A DNA stretch of 64,000 bases from Micromonospora matsumotoense (GCF_900091525.1 NZ_FMCU01000014.1:124682-188681), one strand, 5' to 3'; shown: positions 8,470 through 16,626, counted from the stretch's first letter. Numbers and translations are program-made. Notes: a model not told the origin generated them from the letters alone.

Positions 8470-8846
8470 CTGGTTGAACCGCCTCCCAGGACATCTCGCG
8501 ACGTCACATCTATGCAGAAGCCGGTCGTAAAGTTCGCTCCATCGACGCCAGCACCAGCATCGTTATCTAACTGTTACTTGCCGTGAGGGTGACTATCTGT
8601 TGCGTGACCGGTGACCCCACCTGCCTCTCAGTGGCCTCACGCACACTCTCTGCAACCGCGCCGGGATGCATGACCGCCAATGCAGCGTTAACTCCTTCCG
8701 GGTGAGCCCTCCTCTCGGTCAGGTTACTGTTAGCGTCTCCTTCAACCACTGAGGCAGCGAACGTTTGCGACTTTCTTGAATTGATGCTCGCAGGGCACTG
8801 CGCTGCTCCTCAAGTGGACCTGCAACCACTTGCATGGGAGGACTGA
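8470..8846. other. intergenic region between sigma gene and I36-like gene
   Basis: About 380 bases of divergent promoter region with lower GC than the backbone. No gene I would support. A strong GGGAGGACTGA ribosome-binding site at its right end serves the GTG at 8847. It should contain the promoters of both the sigma operon and the secreted protein. Confidence 0.5.
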
Positions 8847-9530
8847 GTGGCAACTTCCAGGAGGTCAGTTCGTTTCCTGGCGGCCGTCTCTGCTGCCGCG
8901 ATTGCCGTGGCCGCGACTGGCGGCCCCGTCCGCGCCAGCGGCACTTCGGTGATGCCCGCATCTCCGAATGTGTCAGTTGCCCTCCAGTCGCTAATGGAGC
9001 TTTACCCGGGCTCGGAGGTCGTTGGCGAAGACACTCTCCGGATCGCCCCTGGGGTGGACATCACCATGCCGCGGGACCAGCCGCGGGACCAGCGCGTCCT
9101 TTCGAAAGAGGCAGTAGCAGCAGCCCTCGCGTCTCCCAATCCTGTGCGGCCCGTTCCCCCCGCTCCGACTTGGAGCGGCGCGAGCAAGCCGGCCGAAAGC
9201 CGCGACGTGGCACCCCTGGCCACCTACTACGGATGCGAGTACCTCTACCTGTGCATGTTCGCCGACAGTGGCTTCTCCGGGTATAGAATCAGGTTCTACG
9301 ATTGTATATTCGTGGACTTGGGTGGGGTTAACTACCCGCTCGGTGGAAAGTGGAACGATAGGGTGACGAGTTACGTTAACAACCAGTCGCCTGGTACCGT
9401 CGGGAGAGCTTATAACTGGAATGGTTCGAGCTTCGTCCAGCTTTTTGCAACCGAGGCGCTCGATTGGAACGGTAACATTGGAATTGGCTGGAATTATAAT
9501 GACATGATCGACGGTGTGCGTGCTTGCTAA
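8847..9530 (+). CDS. secreted protein, peptidase inhibitor family I36-like
   Basis: A 227-residue exported protein: Sec-type signal (Arg-rich start, SVRFLAAVSAAAIAVAATG, Ala-x-Ala-like site near residue 31), a Pro-rich linker and a C-terminal Cys/Trp/Tyr-rich domain. That domain has YYGCEYLYLCMFADSGFSGY, then WNDRVTSYVNNQS and a final Cys. It resembles the beta/gamma-crystallin-like fold of I36 inhibitors such as Streptomyces SMPI, which inhibit secreted metalloproteases. The GTG start follows GGGAGGAC. It is divergent from the ECF sigma operon, so co-regulation is possible. Part of the coding region uses AT-richer codons, a sign of transfer. Confidence 0.65.
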   Translation: MATSRRSVRFLAAVSAAAIAVAATGGPVRASGTSVMPASPNVSVALQSLMELYPGSEVVGEDTLRIAPGVDITMPRDQPRDQRVLSKEAVAAALASPNPVRPVPPAPTWSGASKPAESRDVAPLATYYGCEYLYLCMFADSGFSGYRIRFYDCIFVDLGGVNYPLGGKWNDRVTSYVNNQSPGTVGRAYNWNGSSFVQLFATEALDWNGNIGIGWNYNDMIDGVRAC

Positions 9531-9994
9531 TTGACCCAGGATATGGGTGGGCTCGGCATTCGTGTCACGTCTCTCATTTTTCCATTCTTCTGCTGCTGGC
9601 GTGGAACGCAAGACCTGCTGGTCGCTTGCGGAGCGGGGCGAGTCACAACGATCCGCAAGCGGTGCACCGGCTGCCACTCACACTGTGAAAAATCGACCTG
9701 TTCGCGGTGTAGGCATCGAGAGTTGAACTCGCGCCACTCCCGCAGGAGGTATCCCCGTTACCTTTGATCGTCCCCAGCCGGGAACCCTCGGTCGCCCGGC
9801 CCGGTATGACTTTCTGCCCCTGTCGTTCGGATGATCCGGGGGGTGTTGTCGCCGGGTCGGGTGGCGTCGCCGGGCCGCTGATAGGGACGCGGCCACCCCG
9901 TGTTCGGGGTAGGTCTCTTCCTGACGTGGCCGCCGGCAGTCCGACGCCCAGACCAGCGGCCGGGGCCACGATGCGATGCGTGGAGGCGGGTGCG
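9531..9994. other. intergenic remnant region left of the IS110 fragment
   Basis: About 460 bases with no supportable gene. The frames present overlap on all strands and lack start signals. The right part (from about 9830) is GC-rich and directly precedes the IS110 transposase start, so it may be the left end of that insertion sequence. Confidence 0.4.
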
Positions 9995-10143
9995 ATGAAC
10001 GACGGACACGGCGTCCTCCTGGGCTTGGACGGCGGCAAGGAAGGTCATCACGCGGTCGGGTTGGCCCCGGACGGCAGACGGCTGCATGACGGACCGTTGC
10101 CGAATACCGAGGCCGACTGCGGCAACTGTTCGACAAGCCATGA
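9995..10143 (+). pseudogene. IS110-family transposase, N-terminal fragment, frameshifted
   Basis: From ATG 9995 the frame reads VLLGLDGGKEGHHAVGL, then APDGRRLHDGPLPNTEA. This matches the start of IS110 transposases (RuvC-like DEDD domain, with Asp in GLDxGK). Around 10106 the frame breaks: the +1 frame continues with LRQLFDKP, the expected next segment, and hits a stop at 10141-10143. Everything downstream (the rest of the DEDD domain and the Ser-containing C-terminal domain) is missing. No full insertion-sequence ends could be placed. Confidence 0.65.
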
Positions 10144-10186
10144 ACCTCTGCGGCGACCAGGGCGACACCGTCCCGAACCGGACTGA

Positions 10187-10525
10187 CCCGCAGTGTGGAC
10201 CCGATTCCAGCTGGCTCGGCGGATTGCCTGATCTCGACATCTCCGCCCGGTACGCGCGCCACTGGTCGGCCAGATCATCACGGCGGTCGGCGGCAAGTAC
10301 CCGCCGGAGCCCCGCGTCATCCCCGCTACTCAGCCGAAGCAGGTAGACAGCTACCGCAGCGTCCGGGGCCGGCTCGCCCGACTCCGCCTGAACCTGGATC
10401 TTCACCGCCCATGCCACAGGGACGGCGAGCGCTCCTGAGTACGCCATCACGACGAGGGCCAGGAGAACCTGCGGCCAGCGCTTCGAGGTGGCTCGCGGCT
10501 TCACGCCAGGCACAATAGTGATCAT
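10187..10525 (-). pseudogene. hypothetical membrane protein truncated next to the IS110 scrap
   Basis: From ATG 10525 the frame encodes a basic N-terminus, one membrane segment (VLLALVVMAYSGALAVPVAWA, residues ~20-40) and a polar domain with PAPDAAVAVYLLRL, then ADQWRAYRAEMSR. After SQLESGP the reading enters sequence of the IS110 remnant, so the C-terminus appears to have been replaced. Composition up to that point is that of a real gene. I do not recognise a family. Confidence 0.45.
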
Positions 10526-10851
10526 GAATTGACTTGATCAAATCGAGTGACCTACGCCGATGGGCTTTAATGATCATCGGGCACAGATCCGGCCCAACTG
10601 AGCGCGAAAAGCGGCGTAGAACGTCGTGAGCTGTTGGACGCTCCCGCCCTGCCCAGCGGACGGATCTGTCCGTTTCTGGGTGATGCCGGGGCTGCTTCCG
10701 ACATTAGTACGTGCAAAACGAGGTCCGATCAGGGACGATTGGCGTCAACGGACGACGGTGATCCCGCCGGAGTCGGTCGTGGCCCTCCGCTGCCCGGGGG
10801 TCGACCGGCGCAGCCAGCGGTGGGAGCGGCTGGACCGGGAGGGTGAGCACG
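10526..10851. other. intergenic region at right edge of the decayed island
   Basis: About 325 bases between the truncated membrane gene and the HNH gene. It contains the right copy of the 14-bp repeat (10703-10716). To the right of that repeat the sequence regains backbone composition and leads into the HNH ribosome-binding site. Confidence 0.45.
10703..10716. repeat. 14-bp direct repeat, right copy (candidate att scar)
   Basis: Second copy of ATTAGTACGTGCAA, 4.64 kb from the copy at 6059. Flanking bases differ on both sides, so the identity is exactly 14 bp. Confidence 0.5.
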
Positions 10852-11397
10852 ATGCCTGACATACGACCCACGGTGGGCTCCGGCGCGCTGGTTCTCAACG
10901 CCACCTACGAGCCGCTGTGTGTCGTGTCCGTGCGTCGGGCCGCGATCCTGGTGCTCACCGCCAAGGCCGTCTGCGTCGCCGACGGCGACGGCATCCTGCA
11001 CAGCGCCCACGACGCGCTCCCGGTCCCCTCGGTGGTGCGGCTGACCCGTTTCGTCCGGGTGCCCTACCGCACCCACGTCGGGCTGTCCCGCCGGGCCATC
11101 TTCGCCCGGGACGGTGGCCGGTGCGCCTACTGCCGGGGGCCGGCCGAGACCATCGACCACGTCTTCCCGCGCAGTCGGGGTGGCCGGCACGCCTGGGAGA
11201 ACGTGGTCGCCGCGTGCGCCCGGTGCAACCACACCAAGGGCGACAAGACCCCGGCCGAGCTGGGCTGGCGGCTGCACAGCCTGCCGGCGGCCCCGAAGGG
11301 CACCGCCTGGCGGGTGCTCGGCCACCGCGCACCGGACCCACGCTGGGCGGACTGGCTGGACCTGCGGGACCCGCTCCGCGAGGCCGAGGCCGCCTGA
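10852..11397 (+). CDS. HNH endonuclease
   Basis: A 181-residue nuclease with a conserved N-terminal beta region (VLNATYEPLCVVSVRRAAIL) and a C-terminal HNH/zinc-ribbon: CAYC, then ETIDHVFPRSRGG, WENVVAACARCN and H-x-K-x-D-K-P. The paired CxxC motifs bind structural zinc, and DH plus the Asn/His residues form the metal-dependent active site. It belongs to the widespread stand-alone actinobacterial group of unknown cellular role. ATG 10852 is preceded by GGGAGG at nine bases; GTG 10843 lies too close to that box. It is likely a backbone gene whose neighbour before the island insertion was the MscS gene. Confidence 0.88.
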   Translation: MPDIRPTVGSGALVLNATYEPLCVVSVRRAAILVLTAKAVCVADGDGILHSAHDALPVPSVVRLTRFVRVPYRTHVGLSRRAIFARDGGRCAYCRGPAETIDHVFPRSRGGRHAWENVVAACARCNHTKGDKTPAELGWRLHSLPAAPKGTAWRVLGHRAPDPRWADWLDLRDPLREAEAA

Positions 11398-11475
11398 CCG
11401 GGACCGCCGCCGAGTAGCGCCGCCGGTCGGGGTGCCGCCGTCGTGCCCCGGTGCAGGCCGTCCGGCCGGGGCGGG

Positions 11476-12345
11476 TCAGCGGGCCCGGACCAGGGTGGCG
11501 TACACCACGACGTTGTCGGCGTAGCCGGTCTCGCCGCCGACCCAGCGCCCGCCGCAGGTGATCAGCCGCAGGTTGGGGCGGCTGAAGTCGCCGAAGATCT
11601 GGTCGGCCGGCAACCGTTCCTTGCCGTACCGCTGCACCTCGTCGACCTCGAAGACGGCCACCTGGTGATCGGCACGGGTCACCTCGATCTCGTCACCGTC
11701 ACGTAGTTCCTTCAGCCCGTGGAAGACCGCCGGCCCGGTGGTGGTGTCCACGTGCCCGACGATCACGGCCGGGCCGTACTGGCCCGGGGTGGGGCCCTGG
11801 TCGTACCAGCCGGCCTCCTGGGCGCGGGCGACGTCGGGGACGGCGATGCTGCCGTCCGGCGCGATGCCGACCCGGTGCACCGGGGCCTGCAGGTCGAGCC
11901 GGGAGATCGCGATCCGGGTCGGCGGGCTCCCCGAGAGCACGGGGAACTTCTTCGGCGGTGGGCGCAGGCCGGCGATGAACCGGTCCGGCAGCACGCTCAA
12001 CCCGGTGACCCGTTCCACCCCGAGCATCGTCACGATCAGCAGCATCACGGCGGCGATCGCCAGCACCGGAAGGCCCGGCCCGGCTCCCGAGAACCGCCCG
12101 CCGAATGCCTGTTGCCGGGGCACCGGGCGTACCGGACGGGCCTGGGTGACCGGGTCGGCGGTGGTCACGCTGGCGGAGAACGCCTGGCCGGCCACCCGGC
12201 GGAAGCGACCGGCGACCCGACGGAGTCGGCGGTGGGCCCGGCCGGCGGCCCGACGGCAGCGCGCGGCGGCCCGGACGGTCCGCCGGGCCGCCGCCCGCAT
12301 CCGGTGGCCGGTCGACCGGGACCGACGGTGGCGGGTACGGGCCAT
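11476..12345 (-). CDS. class F sortase
   Basis: A 289-residue membrane-bound transpeptidase. A very basic ~60-residue N-terminus precedes a membrane segment (LAIAAVMLLIVTMLGVERV, residues ~95-113). The sortase domain follows with the catalytic His in VIVGHVDT, Cys in LRLITCGG and downstream ADNVVVYA. The GHVDT/TCGG pair is typical of actinobacterial class F enzymes. Sortases cleave a sorting signal and link the protein to the cell surface. The adjacent upstream gene (12358-12882) encodes a secreted protein with a hydrophobic C-terminus and basic tail, a plausible substrate. The 12-base gap suggests an operon. Confidence 0.88.
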   Translation of the reverse strand: MARTRHRRSRSTGHRMRAAARRTVRAAARCRRAAGRAHRRLRRVAGRFRRVAGQAFSASVTTADPVTQARPVRPVPRQQAFGGRFSGAGPGLPVLAIAAVMLLIVTMLGVERVTGLSVLPDRFIAGLRPPPKKFPVLSGSPPTRIAISRLDLQAPVHRVGIAPDGSIAVPDVARAQEAGWYDQGPTPGQYGPAVIVGHVDTTTGPAVFHGLKELRDGDEIEVTRADHQVAVFEVDEVQRYGKERLPADQIFGDFSRPNLRLITCGGRWVGGETGYADNVVVYATLVRAR

Positions 12346-12357
12346 GGCGGCGGGCGG

Positions 12358-12882
12358 TCAGGAACCGGGCCGGGTCCGCCGACGGTTGCCGCCGAAGACG
12401 CCGAGCCCGGCGACCACGGCGACCACGGTCAGGCCGCCGACCAGCAGCAGTGAACCGGTGCCCCGGTCGCCCGCGGTGCCACCGCCGCCGGTCGCCGGAC
12501 CCTTGCTCGGCTGGGCCATGTTCAGCACGGTCAGCATGGCCGAGGCGGTGTTGCCGTTGGCGCACCGCAGGTCCACCGGATAGTCACCGGCCTGCTTGTT
12601 ACCCGGGATGGTGACCGCGCCGGTGAGGAACCCGTTGTCGGGCCGCAGCACCACCCGCCCGAAGGCGTCCGAGTGCACGGTGGCCTGCTGGTTGTTGGCG
12701 TTGTCGCAGTTGGCCCGGACGGTGACCCGGGTGCCGGCCTGCGCGCTGTTCGGCGTGACCTCGACGAAGGTGTTCTCGCCGGCCCGCGCCGGTGGGGCCG
12801 TCATCAGGACGAACGCCCCGATCAGGGCGAACATCGCGAGTACGGCGTGGATGGCACGACGGTGCAGAGTGAGCCCCCGCAT
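12358..12882 (-). CDS. secreted surface protein paired with sortase
   Basis: A 174-residue protein with a signal peptide (AVLAMFALIGAFVLMTAPPA, Ala-x-Ala at ~33), an Ig-like beta domain of ~90 residues with two Cys (RANCDNANN, DLRCANGN), a Gly/Thr-rich linker, a membrane segment (LLLVGGLTVVAVVAGLGVF) and the basic tail GGNRRRTRPGS. This is the layout of a sortase substrate, but no LPXTG is present. PATGGGG before the helix is the only candidate signal. ATG 12882 is preceded by a strong GGGAGGGGGG box. It is probably anchored or handled by the sortase next to it. Confidence 0.75.
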   Translation of the reverse strand: MRGLTLHRRAIHAVLAMFALIGAFVLMTAPPARAGENTFVEVTPNSAQAGTRVTVRANCDNANNQQATVHSDAFGRVVLRPDNGFLTGAVTIPGNKQAGDYPVDLRCANGNTASAMLTVLNMAQPSKGPATGGGGTAGDRGTGSLLLVGGLTVVAVVAGLGVFGGNRRRTRPGS

Positions 12883-12969
12883 GATTCCCCCCTCCCGGCG
12901 ACGATTCGCCGGAATCCTGCGACGGGTGTGCGGGCCTGCATTCCCGCTGGCCCGGGGGCAAACCCGGGT

Positions 12970-13440
12970 TCAGCGGTGCCGGGCACCCGGGGCGGGCGGC
13001 CCGGTCGGCAACGGGGTGACCGGATGCCACTGCAACGGGCTGGAGAGCACCATCGTGCTGGACGGCTGCCCGTACGGGGCGAGTCGGTCGATGACCGCCT
13101 CGAACTGCCCGATCGAGCCGGCGGCGACCTTGAGCATGCTGCACGCGTCCCCGGTGATCCGGTGGATCTCCCGGATCTCCGGCCAGTCGACGACCTGCGG
13201 GTCGTGCAGGATGCAGCGCGCGCCGTAACAGGACATCCGGATCAGCGCCACCACCGGACGGCCGGCGCGGGCCAGGTCGACGTGCGCGTGATAGCCGGTG
13301 ATCACGCCGGACTCCTCCAGTCGCCGGACCCGCTCGGCGACCGCCGGTGGGGACAGGTGCACCCGCCGGGACAGCTCGCTGTACGACAGCCGCGCGTCGG
13401 CCTGCAACTCCCGCAGCAGCGCCCAGTCCATCTCGTCCAC
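12970..13440 (-). CDS. Lrp/AsnC-family transcriptional regulator
   Basis: A 156-residue regulator with an N-terminal winged HTH (LLRELQADARLSYSELSRRV, then SPPAVAERVRRLEESGVITGY) and a C-terminal RAM ligand-binding domain. Such proteins form octamers that respond to amino acids. It is transcribed away from tryptophan 2,3-dioxygenase across a 144-bp gap. Known precedent: KynR, an Lrp-type regulator of tryptophan catabolism in Pseudomonas. I infer control of the dioxygenase by tryptophan or kynurenine. Confidence 0.88.
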   Translation of the reverse strand: MDEMDWALLRELQADARLSYSELSRRVHLSPPAVAERVRRLEESGVITGYHAHVDLARAGRPVVALIRMSCYGARCILHDPQVVDWPEIREIHRITGDACSMLKVAAGSIGQFEAVIDRLAPYGQPSSTMVLSSPLQWHPVTPLPTGPPAPGARHR

Positions 13441-13584
13441 GCGGTGACCTTACCTTCGGCAGGTCTTATAGGTGAAGTACATTTCATGTTGAAGGTGATC
13501 GGTAGGAGTGCCGTCGAAACGGCATTCCATAACCGGCATTCGCCGAGAGATCATGTCGGACAGGCATCCCGAGGAGGCGAGACG
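13441..13584. promoter_or_regulatory. divergent lrp-kynA control region with leader hairpin
   Basis: The shared promoter region holds an AT-richer patch with TGAA-N6-TTCA near 13470-13486, a possible Lrp-type site. It also holds a stem-loop at 13505-13528: ten base pairs including one G-U, closed by a CGAA tetraloop. The dioxygenase ribosome-binding site GAGGAGG lies further downstream, nine bases before GTG 13585. The hairpin would be in the dioxygenase leader if transcription starts in the AT-rich patch. Confidence 0.45.
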
Positions 13585-14487
13585 GTGGAACAGACGGACC
13601 TGCGGGCGCGCGCCGCGACCCCGGCGGTGCGCCCGGTCACCCCGCAGCAGCGCAGCGCCCGGGCCGCCCGCAACGGTGGTGAGCCGACGCTGGAGTTCGC
13701 CGACCGGGTGCCCTACGACGCGTACGTGCACGCCAGCACCCTGCATACCCTCCAGCAGCCGCTCAGCGCCGACCCGGGGGAGATGTCCTTCCTGATGGTC
13801 AGCCAGATCATGGAGCTGTACTTCGGGCTGACCTGCCACGAGCTGCGCCAGGCCCGGGACGACCTGCGGGCCGACCGGGTCTGGGCGGCGCTCGCCCCGC
13901 TGCGCCGGGCCACCCTGCACCTGGAGGGGCTCAACGCCGCCTGGCGTGGACTGCGCTGGATGACCCCGGCCGACTTCAACCGGTTCCGCAACCTGCTCGG
14001 TGAGGGCTCCGGTTTCCAGTCCGCGATGTACCGGCAGTTGGAGTTCCTGCTCGGGCTGCGCGAACCGGCGTTGATCCGCCCCTTCCGCAGGCAGACCCAG
14101 GTGTACGACGAGCTGCACGCCGCGCTGGCCGTACCGAGCCTCTGGGACGAGGTGGTCGCCCTGCTCGGCCGGCACGGTCACGACCTGCCCGCCGAGTTGC
14201 TCACCCGGGACGTCGCCGTCGAGCATCTGCCGCACCCCCGGGTCGAGGCGGCCTGGGTGACGGTCTACGACGACGGCGGGCCGGACAACCACCTGCGGCA
14301 GCTCGGCGACGCGCTGGCCGACGTGGCCGAGCAGTTCGGCGACTGGCGCTGGAACCACGTGAAGGCCGTCCAGCGCACCATGGGCGCCAAGGTCGGCAGC
14401 GGTGGGTCGGCCGGGCTGGCCTGGCTGCAGCGCAGCATGTCCCGGGTGGTCTTCCCGGAGCTGTGGTCGGCCCGCACCGCGATGTGA
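13585..14487 (+). CDS. kynA: tryptophan 2,3-dioxygenase
   Basis: A 300-residue heme dioxygenase that opens the indole ring of L-tryptophan to N-formylkynurenine, the first step of the kynurenine route. Family landmarks: PYDAYVHASTLHTLQQPLS, MSFLMVSQIMELYFGL, HLEGLNAAWRGLRWMTPADF, RFRNLLGEGSGFQSAMYR, then DWRWNHVKAVQRTMG with the proximal His and GGSAGLAWLQRSM. GTG 13585 is preceded by GAGGAGGCGAGAC. Kynureninase and formamidase are not nearby, so it probably supplies kynurenine or NAD precursors from scattered genes, or feeds secondary metabolism. Confidence 0.93.
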   Translation: MEQTDLRARAATPAVRPVTPQQRSARAARNGGEPTLEFADRVPYDAYVHASTLHTLQQPLSADPGEMSFLMVSQIMELYFGLTCHELRQARDDLRADRVWAALAPLRRATLHLEGLNAAWRGLRWMTPADFNRFRNLLGEGSGFQSAMYRQLEFLLGLREPALIRPFRRQTQVYDELHAALAVPSLWDEVVALLGRHGHDLPAELLTRDVAVEHLPHPRVEAAWVTVYDDGGPDNHLRQLGDALADVAEQFGDWRWNHVKAVQRTMGAKVGSGGSAGLAWLQRSMSRVVFPELWSARTAM

Positions 14488-14538
14488 CCTGCCGGGTCCC
14501 CGCCGCCGTGCGGGGCGACGGGGCCGGCCGGGGTGCGG

Positions 14539-15486
14539 TCAGGAGTGCGGGCAGGTGTCCCGGTACTCCTCGATCGCGGAGCCCCGGGGCGCGGGGCAGA
14601 GGAACTGGTCGTAGCGGGTGTCGTCGTCGATGAACCGCTTCAGCCAGGAGATGCTGTACTTCGCGACCGTGACGTTCGCCGAGGTGGGGGCCGAGTGGCC
14701 GGCCGCGTTCAACTCCAGGTACGCCTTGTCCAGGCTGGCCGGCAGGCTGGTGTAGAACGGCTCCGAGTGTGACGACACCGGTGCGGTGCTGTCGTTCTCC
14801 GCGCCGATCACCAGCGTCGGCACCCGTACCGACGACCAGTTCTTGACGGTGTGCCAGCCGGTCAGCGGGATGGCCGCCTGCAACGCCGGCCGGGTGTTGG
14901 CGGCCGACAGGCTGCCGCCGCCACCCATCGAGTGCCCCATCACCGCGAGCCGGCTCCGGTCGATCCGGGTTCGCACCGCGCTGCTGCCGGTCAGGTAGTC
15001 CAGGGCGGCCAGCAGTTGGGTGCCCCGGGAGGCCGGCTGGTCGTACACGGAGAGGGTGTCGATGGTGATCACCACGAAGCCCTGCGAGGCCAGCCGGGGG
15101 CCGAGCCAGGCGACGCTGGACTGGCTGGCGGTGTAGCCGGGGGAGATGGCCACCGCGCCGAAGGTGCCCTCGGCGGTGCTGGTGGGGTAGTAGACGGTGC
15201 CGCCCCGGAAGCCGCTCACGGCGGACGCGGCGACGGTGCTCTGGGCGATGGCGAACGGGCCACGGCTGGCCTCGATGCTGGTCACCGTGGGGGCGGGACC
15301 GCGTTCGTAGGGGCTGGCGGCGACCGCTGCGGCGGTCCGGCCGTCGATGGTCGCGGCCGTCGCGCTCGGCGGGGCGACCGCGCCGCCGCCGACCAGGGCC
15401 AGCGCGAGCAGCGGCCGGGCGACCAGCCGGGGCCAGGGCCGACGGGACCGGGCGGGGTGGGGGTGGAGGGCGGGCACGGGTTGCAC
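14539..15486 (-). CDS. secreted cutinase / polyester-hydrolase-like enzyme
   Basis: A ~315-residue secreted alpha/beta-hydrolase closely resembling Thermobifida cutinases and related polyethylene-terephthalate hydrolases. The signal region (LVARPLLALALVGGGAVAPP) is followed by the nucleophile elbow GHSMGGGGSL, the acid in GAENDSTAPV and the catalytic His in NAAGHSAPTS. Other matches are QAAIPLTGWHTVKNW, KAYLELNAAGH and SISWLKRFIDDDTRYDQFL. Two C-terminal Cys (FLCP and DTCPHS) would form the family's stabilising disulfide. GTG 15486 has AGGGAG five bases upstream, which is better than the far upstream ATG. Natural substrates are probably cutin or lipid polyesters. Confidence 0.9.
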   Translation of the reverse strand: MQPVPALHPHPARSRRPWPRLVARPLLALALVGGGAVAPPSATAATIDGRTAAAVAASPYERGPAPTVTSIEASRGPFAIAQSTVAASAVSGFRGGTVYYPTSTAEGTFGAVAISPGYTASQSSVAWLGPRLASQGFVVITIDTLSVYDQPASRGTQLLAALDYLTGSSAVRTRIDRSRLAVMGHSMGGGGSLSAANTRPALQAAIPLTGWHTVKNWSSVRVPTLVIGAENDSTAPVSSHSEPFYTSLPASLDKAYLELNAAGHSAPTSANVTVAKYSISWLKRFIDDDTRYDQFLCPAPRGSAIEEYRDTCPHS

Positions 15487-15863
15487 GGGGACTCCCTGGG
15501 GGTGGTGGACCGAATCCGATCGAGACTGGACGATCGGTACGGGCCATCCTCTGCGCCCCGGCGCGCGGGCCGGCAATCCCGGCCGGGTCATGTCAGCGGG
15601 ATATGGGGCGGACGCCACACCCGCGCGGGCCGTGTCGCCCCGGCACACCGGGCGTCGAACCGGCAGGATGGGGACGTCCGACCCGACTCGTCGCCGCCGT
15701 GAGGCCACTGGAACACTGGAGTGACAGGTGGGATCGGCACCCCGCAGGCTCGCGGGGCGTCGGCTCCGCTAACGTGAATGGCAGCGGAGTCGGGAGTTCG
15801 GCGCCATGATCGTCCACCCGACCCGGAAGCTCTGGTCTCTCTTACCGCCTGGGGGCGTTGGGA

Positions 15864-16163
15864 TTGTCTGTCACTGACACGTTGCTGATCTTCGTCGGCA
15901 TCCCGGCGGCGGTGGTGCTGGTGATCGTCGGGCTGGTCTACGCCGCCAACCACGGCAGCGGCGGCGGCGCCAAGCGCTACCGGCCCGGCCGACGCTTCGA
16001 CTTCACGCCGGTCTGGTTCCTGGGCCGCCCGGAGCAGCTGACCGACTCGGCCGGCACCGCCCTGGCCGCCGGAGCCCAGGCCCCGGCGCTGACCCACAAG
16101 CAGCAGCAGGCCGGCATCGAGGCGCCGGCCGGTGGAACCGGAGGCGCAAGTGACCGTTGGTGA
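15864..16163 (+). CDS. small single-pass membrane protein
   Basis: A 99-residue protein: one membrane segment near the N-terminus (LLIFVGIPAAVVLVIVGLVYAA) followed by a basic, Pro-containing cytoplasmic tail (RYRPGRRFDFTPVWFLGRPEQL). It starts at TTG 15864 or 15858, with GGGGGCG upstream. The next gene (DUF5130) begins inside its 3' end, so the two are coupled. This pair is common in Actinobacteria. Function unknown; a membrane anchor for the DUF5130 protein is plausible. Confidence 0.7.
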   Translation: MSVTDTLLIFVGIPAAVVLVIVGLVYAANHGSGGGAKRYRPGRRFDFTPVWFLGRPEQLTDSAGTALAAGAQAPALTHKQQQAGIEAPAGGTGGASDRW

Positions 16164-16563
16164 GAAGGCGGCCGAGGCCGGGACGGGCACCCCACCCGAG
16201 GTGCTGGACGGCCCGTTCTCGACCCGTCAGCTGCTGCGCATCGACGAGGCGCTGCGCCTGGCCGACCAGGGCAGTGGCCTGGTCTTCTCGGTCTACGTCG
16301 GCGGCCTCGACGAGCCGGTCCGCGAGCACGTCGCGCGGCTGCACCGCCAGCTCGCCGAGCCGGACCGGTCGGTGCTGATCGCCGTGTCGCCCAACCAGCG
16401 CCAGCTGGAGATCGTCACCGGCAGGTACGCCCGCAAGCGCATCCCCGACGCGTACGCCAAGCTGGCCGCGCTGTCCATGGTGGCGTCGTTCGGCGTCGGT
16501 GACCTGGCCGGCGGCATCATCCAGGGCCTCGACCAGCTCGCCAGCCACGCCGGCCGGGGCTGA
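16150..16563 (+). CDS. DUF5130 (TPM-like) protein
   Basis: A 137-residue protein with the DUF5130 core: FSTRQLLRIDEALRLAD, then FSVYVGGLDEPVREHV, VLIAVSPNQRQLEIVTG and a C-terminal helical part with SMVASFGVGDLAGGI. The fold is thought to resemble TPM-domain proteins. GTG 16150 follows GGAGG by five bases and overlaps the previous gene by 14 bases. No signal peptide. Function unknown. Confidence 0.8.
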   Translation: MTVGEKAAEAGTGTPPEVLDGPFSTRQLLRIDEALRLADQGSGLVFSVYVGGLDEPVREHVARLHRQLAEPDRSVLIAVSPNQRQLEIVTGRYARKRIPDAYAKLAALSMVASFGVGDLAGGIIQGLDQLASHAGRG

Positions 16564-16589
16564 GCCCGCCCCGCACGTCCTGACGTAAT

Positions 16590-16626
16590 CCGGAGCCCGG
16601 CCCGCACCACGCGGACCGGGCTCCGG
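16590..16626. terminator. bidirectional terminator between DUF5130 gene and pepN
   Basis: CCGGAGCCCGG (16590-16600) pairs perfectly with CCGGGCTCCGG (16616-16626), with a second small stem inside the loop. It sits between two convergent genes. Confidence 0.7.

Noticed and set aside
12673..13584. Upstream extension of the dioxygenase frame to 12673
   Set aside because: It crosses the divergent Lrp gene and its promoter. The family start and the ribosome-binding site place the start at GTG 13585.
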